Notes: generated from the sequence alone by a model not told the origin. A DNA stretch of 64,000 bases from Unio delphinus (GCA_029339505.1 JAQISU010000193.1:5001-69000), one strand, 5' to 3'. Shown: positions 16,126-30,100, counted from the first letter of the stretch. Numbers and translations: made by a program.

Positions 16126-18850
16126 CTAAGGTATGGTACTGTATCGGTGATGTGATTGTGTCTTGGATGTTCTCCTTTTTATATGCTGACCAATATAGAC
16201 GTGACCGTACGGTAAAATGAAGGGTTTGGGAAGCCGCACTCGCTTCTTGTACACAACTTGATACACTTTTAACAAAGGTCGACTGACTAATTTGTGTGTG
16301 GGCATGAGCACATTTTTGTTCGGTTCGTAGGTGGTGACTAAAATCTTGATCATCTCTAGACTGCAGGTATTCTTTAAATACCCCAAAGTTAAGTACTCGA
16401 CTGGTGCAATAATTGAGAGTGGATCCTATCACTTTCATTCGGTGTGCCCTTCTCCTTGTTTATCACGGTATTCGTGGCCGTAATTGTTAGGACCACCACT
16501 AGCAAAACTTAGGGTGCTCGTCTATCCAAACTCCTAAGCGGTCTAATTCGATGTCAGGGTGACGTTGACCCAGGCGATCAATGTATATGCAACTGTCAGT
16601 GTCAAAGTGCAGGACGCAATCTCCTAACAGTTCTAAAGCTTCGTACAAGTTTACGCGAGCATGGGCTGTCACGTAAGCCTCAATGATGACATTTCCGAAT
16701 TCGTCTGCTTCTACAAGGTCCAGTTCTTCTTCGTAATTGACTAAGATCAAGTCCTCACGAACGAAGTCCACATGTTTAATATTTTTGGTTTTGTCGCGAA
16801 TCATCTGGAAGTAGTGGGAAGGTTCTGTCAAATCCTCCGTCTTGGGTAAACACGGTCGTTGGGCCATTTCACCCCATAAGCAATATAGCATCAAACGATC
16901 GCATTCCCTCGTTTTTCTGCACGTGGTCTAAAGGGATGTCTTCCTGCTCCCAATCCTGTTCTTTGAATTTAGTTTGGCCTTCCGGAGTGTGACACCAGGA
17001 AGGTTAGCCGCTACTTCTTGTTTCAGTTTCAAAAAGGCATCCATTTAGTCTGCGAAAGTAACTTTTTGTGTCTCGTCGCCATTGTGGTATTGTTATGCCT
17101 TAGTAAAGTGGTAAATTTCGGACACGTTTAACAGTTGTTATCCTCGGTCCAGAGTTTTAAACAATTCCACGCTAACCCACGTTTCTGTCAAGGCGCGTTC
17201 TTCCTGGGTGTGCTGACAAGGCTTGTCTTGGTTACACGTTTCGGCACAAGTACGACAAAAAGGAAACATCAGTTTTCTTTGGCAATGGTGAGGTAAAACG
17301 GGATGGTACAAGTCCGTGGGAGGCAAGACTCTGGACTTAATCAATCCTTTGTATTGTCGAATATTGTCTAGGGTAATGTGTACCGTCATCATTTGCGAGT
17401 GGCCTCAGGAAAGTGACGATATTTGCACACATAAGGATAGAGTGAACAAACGTCCAAGTATTTGATTTTCTCTCCTTTTTCTTCATCGGCTTGGTACAGC
17501 AAACATATGTCATTCATCCGTCCTCCGTACAAACTATTCAGTAGGTCCACCATCTAGTAACTCGAGATCGGTTTTTAAACGGAGATCGTACTCGTGTTCC
17601 CAGATTTTCACCACTTGGCATCATTGCTGTTCTAACTTCAAGCGTCCCTGACAAATTGCTTGGTACAAGTCTTCCATGGTCCGTTGTAAACATTGATATT
17701 GGTGTCTCGTTGAGGGTAAAAGATGAGACACCCTTGAATAAATATTCGCTAAAATCGTATTCGATCTAAGTGTCAGCCATCCACCGAATACGTTCCGATG
17801 GTCTTTTCGCGTCTTTCGTTGCAATTGTGTTGATCCAATTGTTTTCCTTGTCACACAAGTAAAGTAGCCTGCGTTGGGCTTTGCCAAAGTATCGACGATT
17901 GTCAAAGTCAGTCGTTTGTGGGTTTATGACAGCCAGGGTGTGTTCGTGGATAACGCGTTGGCAGTACACTAAGGAACTTGATTTGCCGATGGTACAGGCT
18001 TCTTTTAAAGGGCGAATCCCTCCGTTCTCCATGAACAGTTCTCAAATCTATCCATTGCAACGCTATATAATGTCCATGTCCGGTCGACAATACTTTTACT
18101 GAAAGTCGAAGGGGTCCAAAACGTAAGTCTAATACCAAGCGTAGAAAGCTTCCGTTGTTCGGTTCGTTTGTGATCGGGGCCGTAGTAGTGATACTCAGGC
18201 AAATAACATTTGGTCAATTTTTTCATTCCAAACGTTTTAGGCATGCGACTCAAAGTCATGGCCAAGTAAAGCATCGACTCTTTAAACTGTACCTGTACCA
18301 TTTGCATGGAAACGATTTTGGCTCGTTCATAGTCACTTTCGGACATTCGGCCAAACATACCATGCATTTCGATTCTCAGTGTTTGTGTTGCTCTCATTTT
18401 TATAACCATAGTCACATTCCTCACAGTAATAGGTATCACAGGAATAATCATGGGGATGATAGACGTGAATGTATTTTCCATCTTTAAATATTTGCCTCGA
18501 AACAAGAGAGGTCTACGCACATCTTGAGGGTGTACTTTCAAGGTGTAGCATGGCGCTAAGACGTCTTGCAATTTTTGCATTTCATGAGTGATGCAGGGTG
18601 CGTCTTTGGATAGTGCCGCTTGCTGAACGAGAGTTCTGCTTCTCTTCGATATTTCGCTCCGTCCGATTGTTGAATTGTTTTCAAGGCTCTTTGCCACTAT
18701 GTCGCGTCGTTCTTATCGGCATATGTTTGTCACACACCGATGGCACTGACTAAACCAATCTGGTCTTGAGGATTGTTAATTTAGACGAGGCTGATGTTGG
18801 TGCTGCGAAGGTAGTCTCCCAGTTATACCTATTTGCGTCCTGTCCCTTGG
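16126..18850 (-). pseudogene. Protein-primed family-B DNA polymerase of an older Polinton, heavily decayed
   Basis: Fragments appear in correct order across several frames. From the N-terminal side they are VYHPHDYSCDTYYCEECDYG (zinc region, ~18.4 kb), MTLSRMPKTFGMKKLTKCYL and EYHYYGPD (exonuclease region, ~18.2 kb), PLKEACTIGKSSSLVYCQRV (~17.95 kb) and NDICLLYQ followed by motif A LDVCSLYPYV (about 17,430-17,515). Then come IKSRVLPPTDLYHPVLPHHC with CRTCAETCNQ and ERALTETWVSVEL (17,392-17,138), motif C HFDTDSCIY (~16,600), and a C-terminal LNYCTSRVLNF/KRVRLP part. Each break is a stop or shift. The motifs are diagnostic of the classical Polinton PolB, which replicates the element from a terminal protein. 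It differs in type from the fusion polymerase of the left element. Confidence 0.88.
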
Positions 18851-21800
18851 GGGAGAGAAATGTGGGTCATGTGCACTGTTGTGATGTGAAACTTATCGTT
18901 GCGTTGTTGCACGGTCGTTTCGGATGGACTACTAAGCTTGATCCAAACAGGGGACTATAAACCGTCGTGATCAATGGAAAGTGTCAAGCGATCGTCTTCT
19001 TTGCAACGGCATCATCGTTTCAATGCGGTTAGCAAAGAATCCCACAAATCGGTGATGAACATTCTGTGTTATCCAACGGTACGCCTGACTTGAAATCTTT
19101 AGACGTCACCGTGTAAGAGTAGGATGTAGTTCTAAATTTTCTAGATGAGCGTTTTTCCATTTCCGTATGTTAATACTTTTTGGGTGATACTGGTGGACTT
19201 TGGTTTGGAATATGCTCTCTCGGTCTGGCCGCAAACGTGAAATGTATTGGTTCAGATCCGCTAATGTCTTCGATTTGAGCGAATACTTCTTTTCGTCATT
19301 TAAGCGATGTGTCAAGGCGCTGACTCTTACCTTCTTCTTTTCTATCACGTCTAATGTAGACATTCAAGGTAATGTCAAGTTAAAATGCATGGTCGTAAAA
19401 ACCTGTTTGAAATTTCAGAAACCGGTGGAATGCACAACGGTGGCGTTTCGGTTGAGTTTATAAAAGACCATGTTGAAATCAGCATTATTGCAGCCAGACA
19501 AAATCTAATAATCAAATCGCTATCATGCCATCATACCTTCTTGGGAATAATTACGGTAATATTAAAAGGTAAAGAGAAGAAAACATTGTCGCAGCCATAA
19601 CAAATGGCCAACTTATTTTAACTTCTATTGAAAATGGTATTGATAGCCCTAAAAGATACGTCTTAAATGTTCGAGAGTCTGGATAATTCAATTTTATCAT
19701 TATTGGAAGTAATGGAGTGTCGGGTAGAATGGGAATGTCGCTACGTGATAGGTAACGTCTTGGTTTTGATTATGTGCTATTAATACCACTTACTGAGAAA
19801 CCGACAAGCGATATAAATTCGTTCACAGCACAATTAGTCACCGAAGATTTAATTCGAAACACTCAACTTTTTTTCTGTCAGATACTTCTCCTTTGGCATT
19901 TGTGTTCAATATTATATTTACCATTATTACGTACCTACTGTATTCAAACCTTGGTGTTGTGGTTGTGGAATTTACTGACGGGATGTTCGACCAACTGACA
20001 GTGGATATTTCCAAACATACAAATTCCGCTCCACTTCAAGATGAATACCTGCGTCAAAGTGGTGTTAACAAACCCTGGTATGGACTGTCACATCATTTTT
20101 AAGGGTCACGTAGAAATTTTCTCTTGGAATTTCCATAATTCACCACAGCCAGCTCGGTGCCAGTTTGAAATCATTGCACGTTCGTCTGAAACATAATCGA
20201 GCGTTAACGGCAGCTGCAAACGCAGAACCTTTTGATGATTGTTTTAACAATGGCAGCGTAGCATTCACCGATGTATCCAAACCAGTGAAGTTCACCGACG
20301 AATATTTTAAACGAACGTTGTCGGAATTAAAAAGAGAAATGATCTCGACTGATCCTCAAAAAGAATGCACTTATTTGGTCAACAGTTATTTGACAAGGAC
20401 TATCGTTAGATATAAATGTTGCTGCCGTTATCAGTGCGGTTTTTAATGAAAGGAGCGCAAGACCAGCAGTACCCATACTCGCCGAAAATTTAAGTGTTTC
20501 TGAGGCGGAGGTTTTATCAGCGAAAACGGGTCCCCAAACTTGCTAGAAGTGCGTGTTTGTTTTGCGCTTGATGATGAAACCCGACAAGGTATGCCTGTCA
20601 TACATTTAAAATACTTATTATTGATAGAAGAATGTTGACAGGTTGTCAGTCTTACCGGCGTGAAAAATATAATTGAAGCGAGGCAACATCTGCGCGATGA
20701 AATTACCAAGAGAAACGCGCTTACGTAAAATATATACGCGTGTATTTGAATGTGGGTGCTTTTGTGGCCCTTGCCTCAGCGACGAAAGTTGGTCTTGATG
20801 TGACTGAATCCACGACCACATCAACCGTCGACGGTGCACAACACGGTGCTGTTGTCTAGTCTACATCAATAATGACTGGTGTCTTTTGGTGGTGCTAGAA
20901 ATTGATATTGATGCGACAGAATTATCGCTTACGTGTCTATATCGAATTTCACGCGGCTACACAGTCCAATCTCAATACGATCAGTAAGCTGTATTCGTAC
21001 TCGATGGTAAAAATAATCGGGTGGAGTGAGGGGCTGAGCATGCGATCGTAATGACGAAAATGGGAAATGAACATTTTCCGCGAATTACGAGCCAATTTAA
21101 GAAATACCACTGATCTACAACTAATCACAAATGAAAAGCCCCAGTATTAATCAAAAATTTATTAGCTGTTGCTAACCGTACCTTCATTCATTGTTTGGTC
21201 TGCAGGCATATGTATCGATCTGTACCACATTGTTGACAAAGCTAAGCTCAACAAGTAGTATCAAAGGCTGAGCTTTGGCTTTTTTGGAAACCTTTTGGGG
21301 ACACTGACATCCGTTCGAGACTCAATACCTCCAAATTACTAGATCATCTGTGTTCAAAAGTAAAAGAGATAACCGTATGGGCTAACATGGTCATGGAGGT
21401 AGAGTCGATGACGAATGGCAGGGACCTAAAGTGTTCAAAAAAGACAAAACATACACGTTGCTACTATTTACATCCTTTCACTCAAACACACATGTAATGG
21501 TATATGTCTAGTAGGTAGTCATACTATTCGATGTTAAGTATACAAAGCATCCTTTTGAAATCGGCCGATATACAATGCACCGCTATTACATGCGATTGGT
21601 TAGCTTGCATTAGATATTAAGAGCGACAACCCATGAAATCAAATAAATCTCGCTAGTACAAATCACTGAAATAGCCGGTCCATCCTGCAATGTTTTAAAT
21701 AGGGTTAACACATCGGAACCTTGGCTAGCGAAGATGTTTAATCGGTATAACCAGATTTGACGTAAAGTTTCAAAATGAGCAGTCTGGTTGCAAATACGTT

Positions 21801-23595
21801 TAGAAGTTTACGAGACAACATATCACTAAAATTTTACACTTACATCGAGGTGACATGCTTTAGTCTAAGAATATATGCTTGATATAAAGAACATATTATC
21901 AGTCAGGATGTGGTTGCACACAAGTTCGGAATTAACAGATTTGTGAAAATATAAATTAGATAATTTAATCCGATACAAGCAGTTTTAATTCCAGCTCGTT
22001 AATCACGATGCTATAAAACGATTGTTCCAGTGCAGAATAAAAATAATCATTGATACAGCCTTGCATAATACTGTAGAAATGTATGGAAGTCGATGCCTCA
22101 CTTCTGCTATGTGTACATGCAGTTGTCGAGGTTACTCTATTCCTCTAATTCTGAACATAGATTCTGAGAGTGGAGGTGATATAGGTCAGACGAACAGTTT
22201 CGTTACTGATATCAAGATAAGAAAGGCATTTATCCACACAGTTAGTACATTATCCATCCAAGATATAATAGTCAGAGACACGGGGATTATGGAGGTAAAC
22301 GATAATGGCCTTAGTATAATGGGTCCAAAGAGTTACATTTTTGAACGAGGTTATCATCTGCGTAGTTTATCTGGATAATCATGGCAATCTCTATGCATTT
22401 GTAGCTGAAGATAACTCGGTCTAAAATGCAGCGGAGACCAGACAGCAACTACACTCTCCATGCTGCGAGCCGCTGCTGGATCAGATGTCTTTCGTTCAGA
22501 TAGAAAGGTGTTTGTCTTTTAGAAAAATTCACAGATTACTCATCCGCAATCTGAAAGTAACAAAGTTCTCATCTGTACAGTAATATCATGTCAAACTACA
22601 CCAGATACAGTCGACCGTTAAATATAAGTATACAAACATTCTGCTGTTTGCTAATTGACAGATTGATGGCAATACAACTTTGTATCGGTTTAATAGCAAC
22701 GATAAAGTTGTGACCCTATACGAAAAACAGTCGGTTGATTTCTAACAACAAAACTGCGTTTTCTGTCGAGGAAAATATGACGTTAGGATAATTGCTAAAA
22801 GTGGCAACTTTTAAGAAACTGTTGTTTATCGTTATTTGTTTATCCAGAACGGCAAGGTTGAATATCGACATTGTGAACTACAGTTGCTTGAGACGTAAAG
22901 AGCATATCAAAAGAATTTATATTTACACCAGCAATCAATATCTTTGCTTATTTGATATTTCTGTTGTAATACCATGAAAGTAATTTCACCTTACTATAAT
23001 TGACTGCATCATTGACATTGTGTCCACCGTGCAAAACTTAACAAAATATGCCATTTTGCTTCTCTTGCAAATTCGTTGAGGGACATAAAGAAACGAACCT
23101 TGAGTCACGTTTAATGGGCATACAAAGTAAAGAACGAGAGTCACGTTTAATGGGCATACAAAGTAAAGAACGTGAGTCACGTTTAATGGGCATACAAAGT
23201 AAAGAACGTTGAGTTACGTTTAATGGTCATACAAAATGATTCAGCTTCAGGTTTGAGTATCAAATGCCAGATTTTCCTTCGTTGCACCAGTTGTGCATGA
23301 AATTCCAACTAATCGGGAGTGGTAGGTTTTTAATTTATTAGCAAACGTGCATAGGGTGTGTGAGTGTCACGCCATATGCATAATTCAGCAAAAGGGTTTA
23401 TGACTGTTAGGCTAACACCTGAACTTGAGATTTTCCTCTTAAAGTTTTAAATATTACGTCATAATGGTCATTGTAACAGACGGTACGATGTGCATTACTT
23501 TATTCAAACAAATTTATGAACAGTGTAAATGATATTAACATCACGATGATGTCTCATTCGTGCAACTAAATTTTAAGAAGGCAAGATATGCTTTC
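18851..23595. other. Decayed DNA between Polinton relics; mostly unassigned
   Basis: The stretch has only short frames. A minus frame at 19,363-19,106 (STLDVIEKKKVRVSALTHRL, basic, helical) lies upstream of the PolB relic and could be its N-terminus. Plus-strand scraps at 19,900-20,450 (VKFTDEYFKRTLSELKREM) and 20,450-20,850 have coding-like character but no family I recognise. An uninterrupted 118-codon plus frame at 22,022-22,378 is unassigned. A 36-bp repeat lies at 23,096-23,230. Confidence 0.45.
23096..23230 (+). repeat. ~36-bp tandem repeat, four copies
   Basis: GAGTCACGTTTAATGGGCAT followed by ACAAAGTAAAGAAC is repeated nearly perfectly, with the last copy degenerate (GAGTTACGTTTAATGGTC). 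Confidence 0.85.
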
Positions 23596-23860
23596 ACGAA
23601 AGTTACACACGATCTAAACGACTTCGCGATTAATGTATTCTACGAGCTATATACTTCTGCCGCCTCTCTTTCCTGGAGTAATGTGCTAGAAGGTTGCCTC
23701 TCTCTCTGTAACACCACACGTTGCGTTTTGGTGGGCACTCAGGCAGTCACAATTTGTGTTCGATCAATAGTTTGACAAATTCGGTTTTTCTTGTAGGATA
23801 ACCATTAATAGGTATTCGCACGGTTTCTTCTTTGACAGTAAAGCCGTAAGGTCATGTTAC
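23596..23860 (-). pseudogene. Polinton packaging-ATPase fragment A
   Basis: On the minus strand a stretch around 23,815-23,765 reads INGYPTRKTEFVKLLIEHKL, a degenerate Walker A region followed by the typical helix. After a stop it continues CPPKRNVWCYRERE (about 23,745-23,700). This is the N-terminal ATPase block of Polintons (P-loop, helix, P-P-x-R-x-x-W-x-Y). The P-loop Gly/Ser have decayed. It shares TGACAAATTCGG and GTGTTCGATCA with the fragment at 25.9 kb, so the two are homologous. Confidence 0.7.
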
Positions 23861-24329
23861 ATTACTTTCACTGGTAGAGCGTTTATGGCACACGAATGAC
23901 ATCACTTTGGATAGAAACAGCAATGTCGTTGTACATCTCTGGTCTCGCATGCTGTAATGAAATATTTATCTTTGTAGCTCAACGCTTGTAATCTCAATGA
24001 CGTTTTCTGCTTGTAACGTTTCAATTTTATACTGGAGTTCGTCGTGTCGCTACGGTAACGTATTGTGGCTTGGAAGTCACATCCATTTCGTATCGATATT
24101 TTCATTTAATTTTTCGAAAGTATGATTGACAATTTGGTGATTTTTTAAACGTACCATTTTGTGCAGATCTATTAATCTCACGCAAAATGCTTGGTCTTTC
24201 CACGGTCTGTAAAGCTTCATGTTATCAAGTTATCAAGGCTAAATATTTCACTATATAAATAGTTCAGTGGCAGTCTTCTGTCTTTGCATTTGGTATACCG
24301 ATACTATACGGCATCCGCGTTTAAGAACG

Positions 24330-24530
24330 TGAAACAAAATTGAAACTCGCGTTAGTTCCTGTCAAAAGTCCGTTCTTTATTCTTGTGGCAACAAGGTTGG
24401 TCTTGATAACCTATACAAATCCCCAGATTCCCTTGGCAATGACAAGTTCGTCGGTGGTAAGACTTCATAATTGATGAAACCTTCGTATTGACGAGTTGTG
24501 TCCTCTTCACCCAATATTCGTTAGCTGGCT
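24330..24530 (-). pseudogene. Second PolB relic fragment
   Basis: The minus strand reads TRQYEGF, INYEVLPPTNLSLP and a Cys/His-poor continuation, which parallels IRQYKGLIKSRVLPPTDLYHP of the relic at 17.3 kb. At DNA level 24,350-24,500 aligns along its length with 17,160-17,380 (for example CCTGTCAA...GCG/CCGTTCTT...AACAAGG/ACAAGGCTTG). It is older or faster-decayed than that copy. Confidence 0.6.
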
Positions 24531-25755
24531 AATACAATCAGTTCGGAAATTCAGCATACACTTGTCGCAAGCATGATGAGCTACGCGAAATTCAGGGACA
24601 TGACATACAATCTCTTGCGTACATTAAAAGTAGAGGCAGAAAGCATCTTTCTTTTTGGTCTCGTTCTGATCGTGCTTTTTTGTCTTCTTCAAGTTTGCAA
24701 CGGCCTAAATAGTGGAAACTCGTCAGTAAACATTATTACATTCCCGATCGTTCTTAGACTTTGGGTCTTTGATGAAAGCACTATATAAAACAAAGTGGTC
24801 TTCGCCCCTAGAGAAGTTCCTTTATAATCGTATTTCCATTTGTTTCGTCACATTGGGAAAGAAGCGTGTTCACTCTGTTTGGCGGACATCACGAGTGGCC
24901 ACGAAGTTTTAAGAAGCTGGAGATACGGTCACCAAGGTATATTGTTTGTTGGAGTATGGAAGAGTCCTAGCAGAAATACCCCTCTTTCTGGTGGAAGACG
25001 TTTTTTGCGACGTTTCTTTTTCATCTGACTTTTCTGTTTCGTGGGTTATGTACTGGTTTTGCCACTCTTCGTCTTCTTCCTTGATCTAATTTTATGGAGT
25101 GGGCTTTTTCTTGTGGATTACTACTGAGAATTAGGATCCCATTATTAGAGGGAAGAATTGATGACACTGACACTTTATGTTTTTAAAACAGCGATTGGTT
25201 TGATTAAGGATATGAGTGGTACCTTGAAGTAATTATTTTGTGAGTGTTTACCATCATACGATCTCTCAGACTGGATTATATATAATACATGGGCATATAC
25301 TTGTGGACTTTCTGAGACTGAATCAGTACTTGGCGCGAATCGATTTGTCTGCAAGATGAGATTGAAAGGAAGTAATATCGACGACTATGAGACAGCAAAA
25401 GAGTGTCAAAAGTTTCTATTGTTATTTTCATGCTGACGATGACAGTTTCACCTTTTTGGCATCAGTCGTGAAAACGAGCGCGAAATCACAAACGTTCGTG
25501 TGTGGTTGGTTTTAAAATGACAACTAAATAGGCATGAAGTGTTTGAGTGGCTTTATAGGACACATAAGTCAACCAAGGAGTTCCTGACTGTTTTGCGAAA
25601 ACTTGCACTTGAGAGTTATTCTGTGACTTTTAAATATGACCACGTAATGAGCGTTGAGAATGATGGTGCTATGTGCTTTATTGTGGTGAAACATTATTGT
25701 GTAAAGTAAAAAATACAGGCATTATGGATATGCTCTTTGCGTATAAACTAAAGTT
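24531..25755. other. Unassigned decayed DNA
   Basis: Short frames only. A minus-strand stretch near 24,790-24,720 (FYSAFIKDPKSKNDRECNNV) and an acidic/basic segment near 25,030-25,095 look like former coding sequence, probably of the same relic element. I cannot assign them. Confidence 0.35.
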
Positions 25756-26000
25756 TAATTTCAACTTCTTCTGGTAACATGTAATGAAAGATGACCAGAT
25801 GTGTTTATTGACACAAAGACAACGAATGCTACTTTATTGTCTTGAAGAAGGGTGTAGCCTATTGACACTCTTTGAAACATCACACGTTTCGTCAGGGTGG
25901 ACGATCGCTTAAATGTGTTTTGTGTTCGATCACGAGTTTGACAAATTCGGTTTTGCATGAAGCACTTGGTCCAGCAATAAGAACGTTTAAATGATGGCGC
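25756..26000 (-). pseudogene. Polinton packaging-ATPase fragment B
   Basis: Minus-strand translation near 25,995-25,895 gives HHLNVLIAGPSASCKTEFVK followed by LVIEHKTHLSDRPP, a Walker A region in which the second Gly of GxxxxGKT has become Cys. It is then followed, with stops, by RNV*CFKECQ. The block parallels fragment A at 23.6-23.86 kb. It marks at least one further Polinton copy in the cluster. Confidence 0.75.
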
Positions 26001-26278
26001 AGATATAGTGCTTCCCAAGATGGACGGCCTGAATTTTAGTTTGCGACTTTGAAAGTAGAGGCAGAGGTAGAAGAAGAAGATGTAGCCAATGTGAAGGTAC
26101 TTAGCATCCTTAAAATCACATGAGCTACACAAGTTGTTTCGTACTTATTGGACACGCTCATTAAGTGTTCAATGTCACCACTTGACATGAAATACAAAAC
26201 GACATAAGAGCCAATCGGCTGTGCGCATCCTTAACATGATATGACTGAAAATTTGTTAATGCTACTGTAAAAATCCAA

Positions 26279-26281
<3 letters not shown>

Positions 26282-26317
<36 letters not shown>

Positions 26318-26323
26318 ACACAC
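26282..26323 (+). repeat. (CA)n microsatellite
   Basis: About 20 CA units with one GA interruption. Confidence 0.95.
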
Positions 26324-27129
26324 TTGACGTAAACACTACTGATTTGCTTCGAGAGACATTGCAACACTCTAATCTCATTATTACTGTCTGGCATCAAGTA
26401 CGTAAGATAGTTCGATATTGTCGGGAACACCATTCTGTTCAAATCGTACCTGTCAGGTATACTATTGTGCTATATTTGTTAAATCTTCTTAATCAGGTTA
26501 CTATAAATGACAAGGAAGTACGTTTTTTCTTGATGACATTAAATCAGCCGCAAAACATAATATAAAAACAAAAATCCAGGTACACGTCAGCAATCACAAT
26601 TAATCTATACATTTATTTCAATTACGCAGCTGAAAGTTGATAAGAAAGATGGTGATAAAAATAAGACAACATCTCGACATAAAATCCAGAAAATAACAAC
26701 AACAAAAACTCACACAAAAATCCCTACCAAACAAGTAAAAGCTGTATGAGAAGACTACGATGAAGAATATTTCTTAAAATAAAATGTACCGAGCGGAAAA
26801 CATGACGTATGTCAAGAATTAAACTAGATGAAAATATTCTACATTAAATACCAAAATGATTAGCAAAATATTAATTAAACAAATCTTTAAAACAAAAAAG
26901 ATAATATGATTAAATCTCTCTGTTAAGGTCTAAATTGTTGGTTGAAATCTTTCGGAAAGAATAAAATACACCGGCCACTTTCCTATCCATCCTCCTCCCC
27001 TCAATCCGCACTTTTCAAGACTCGCGTGGTTGTAAAAATTAATTTCCAATGGTCAGTCCTAGCCTGGAGTTATTTTTTGGTGGCACGAATAAATGTATCA
27101 AGTACACTTTTGATAACACGGTCAATAAA

Positions 27130-27130
<1 letters not shown>

Positions 27131-27184
<54 letters not shown>
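27131..27184 (+). repeat. (CT)n microsatellite
   Basis: Uninterrupted CT for about 54 bp. Confidence 0.95.
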
Positions 27185-27187
<3 letters not shown>

Positions 27188-30100
27188 GAACAGCTGATCT
27201 ATATTTTGCACGTATTTCGCTACACTGAGCTTTGTTTGTAGCTAGCAGTTATGTTTAGGTTGGCGCGTTTACACGGCAATTTTGATTTTACCATTAAGTG
27301 CTTTCTACTGTAAATGAGATCTTTTCAAAGACAAATACAAAACAATGAAATATTCGGGATATAATTTGGGGTTGCATAAATTAACATTAAACAATCAGAT
27401 GGCGATTTGGCTCTTATATTGCTAGGCCAATATAAAATATGTTTCACATTAACATCAAGTTGAATCCAACTACTTGAAATATCAAAACTCTTAAAATTAT
27501 ATTCCTGCAGAAATAGTTACCTGAACGCGTTTTGTATTTTTTGTTAGTCTTCTCTGCATATTTGTGTTTTACATTTGTCTTTGAAAAATTCTCATTTAGT
27601 TAGAAACTAGTTTTGCACTAATAGCTCCTAAACAAAATTTGTGAACTTACTCCGGCAAAGGGGAGCCCTCTTGAAATCAGTGATGTACAATGAGATGATT
27701 ATTATAACAATCGTTAGTATTATGGTGTTCGTAGATTCTATTTCATCCCGAAACTCAAGTCTGATCTTTTTCTGGCTACAAATGGAACACCAAAGAATAA
27801 TAATTGCCAGAACTAAAACAAAATTATTTTTTTAATAATAAACATCATAGATTAAATGAACTTATCGTTAAACAAAACAAAAAGCGAACCGAATGTAACA
27901 TCATCCTCTGGTAAGAGGGGTAGTTCATTAGATTTACCTACGTAATCTAAGCAATCAGTTCACTCGATGTTATGATCCGGTGTGACTGCAAAGATAGAAT
28001 ATCAACAGAAAACTGGGCAAGATTATTTGGAAGAAATAATGCAATGCGAGGCCCCTTTGACAAGAATAATAACAAATTTATTCAAACAAATTAATATTGG
28101 TAATTTCAAAAGTTATATCAACAGGATGTAATAGCAGTGTCTAATTTGGACTGTTTCATCATCATAACGAATGATGAAAAGAGCACAATGTCCACGACTG
28201 ATTGCATCACCTTCCTCTAGACCGTGATCCAACGTTTCCTATTTCCTCGAGTCTCTCTATTCCGACTGCCTCATTCTTCACGGATATCCTAGTCCTTTAC
28301 TCTGAACTCGTCACTTCCCCTTGTTACATGTTGGATCTCTTTTATCGGAATTCACTCGCCCCGTCTCTTATTCCGGACTTAAAGGTCATATTTATTCCTA
28401 AATCGATGTATGAACCACTTTCTAGATGTACTACATGAGCGGTCTATTGAAAATGTATTGTATGCTACTATATGTTAGATTGCTGTCTAACATAAAATTC
28501 ACAGATCATTAACCTACAACATTACTTAAAATGAAGCAAATATAATGGGTAATTATCGATAATCAGTATCCTTCTAACAGACAAATAAGATCACATGACG
28601 TTTCGGGTGGAAAATTGCCACACCCATGGTTTGGAAGAATATTGAGCCAACAGTAAAATGTATTTTAAAGCGATGAGCTATTATTTGGTGCTTGACCAGT
28701 AGTCTCTTGTGAGCCTTCTCAGCAAATTTTATAACACATTGTCAAAATAGTGTCAATCTTTTAGACCCGATGTTGAAAATTAACATAATTTCAAACAAGA
28801 ATTCACATGGTAAAATCATTCAATTGAGGATTGAGAAACTTTGGTCTGTCAGCATTCTGAAAAGTTCAGTGTGGAATTAGTTCATAGAGCTAATATTCCT
28901 TAGAGCGATTGGGAAATGGTCACTATTATCATCACCAGTTTACCTTCGAATGCTAATTTAAAAGCTAAGAACTGAGAACTTTTTGTCAGTTTATGCACAT
29001 ATATGCATCCGTGCCCGGATGTAAATATGTTGGCGATTTGGTGAGAAAAGATGCCAAGCAGCTGTTGCTAATGCGAGTGACAAATAGCGACAAGCGTTGG
29101 CTGCTAGGATATCATTGCTGGTACAGTCCATATTATATAGCAAGGTTATATTGGGAAGAAAATAACTAATAAAGCTGTGAGTAAGATTGTCACAATCGGT
29201 TTGTCTCTTTGCAAATTCAAAATAACAGTAACGGCTCAAATGACACAATACAACATATTTTTCTTTAAAAGTGTAGATGATTTGTTTTCTAGGCAGTCTC
29301 CAAAAGATCCCACAGATGATCTTTGTGTTGTTCGTTAAAAGCGGAACAATGAGGAATATTATTCATACGCTTAGCGTCATGATGGTTATTATTCTTTTCA
29401 TAGTCGATGACTTGCGAAGCGACAATTCAATAATCACAGAAAGGTGGATATCCTTTCAAACGCACTTTCACTTCGTACGTTGACGTTTTCTACAGCATGT
29501 TTTAGTTGTTCGAGAAGGACTGATACCGTCGACTTTTATTGTTGAGCTAACACTTCCGGATGGAGCAGTTGAAGACGTTGCAATATTTGTCCCTACCGCT
29601 GCGTTTTTCCTTTTGGTCAAATTTTTTCGATCCATTAACGATTTTTGTTTTTGTTATGTGTATGGCATGCTGGTGAGATCAGGATTGGAGGGTAAATTTT
29701 TAGGTGTGATAAATTGTATAATAAAAATGAAAGTAAACAAACTACAATTTTTTATCTTGATTAAGTCATATTAACGTTTATTGGTATCCATTTTGATACA
29801 TAATCGATGATTACAAATCATTGTTTAAAACTTCATGGTAATTGGTGCAATATATTTTGAGTTATTTGTTCAATCAGTTTTCTATTTCTTTGGAATGATT
29901 CCTAATTCCGTCAACTGACCATTTGTGAAAAAATAATTGTATATGAATTAATGTGTGCATAGAACCATGACAGTAAAATAAGATGTACATTGTTTGTACA
30001 TGGAAAATAGGATTGTGTATGACAAAAATATTTAAGGCTATTTTTGATTAAGAAACCAACTAATACAGTTCTTAGAAGAACATCGTAATTTTGGTCTTTA

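Noticed and set aside
22022..22378. 118-codon plus-strand ORF
   Set aside because: Uninterrupted, but no motif, neighbour or family supports it. It is noted only as unassigned in the relic region.
29468..29635. 55-residue basic minus-strand ORF (MDRKNLTKRKNAAVGTN)
   Set aside because: Length is within chance expectation and no family was recognised. It could be a relic of a basic virion protein but cannot be supported.
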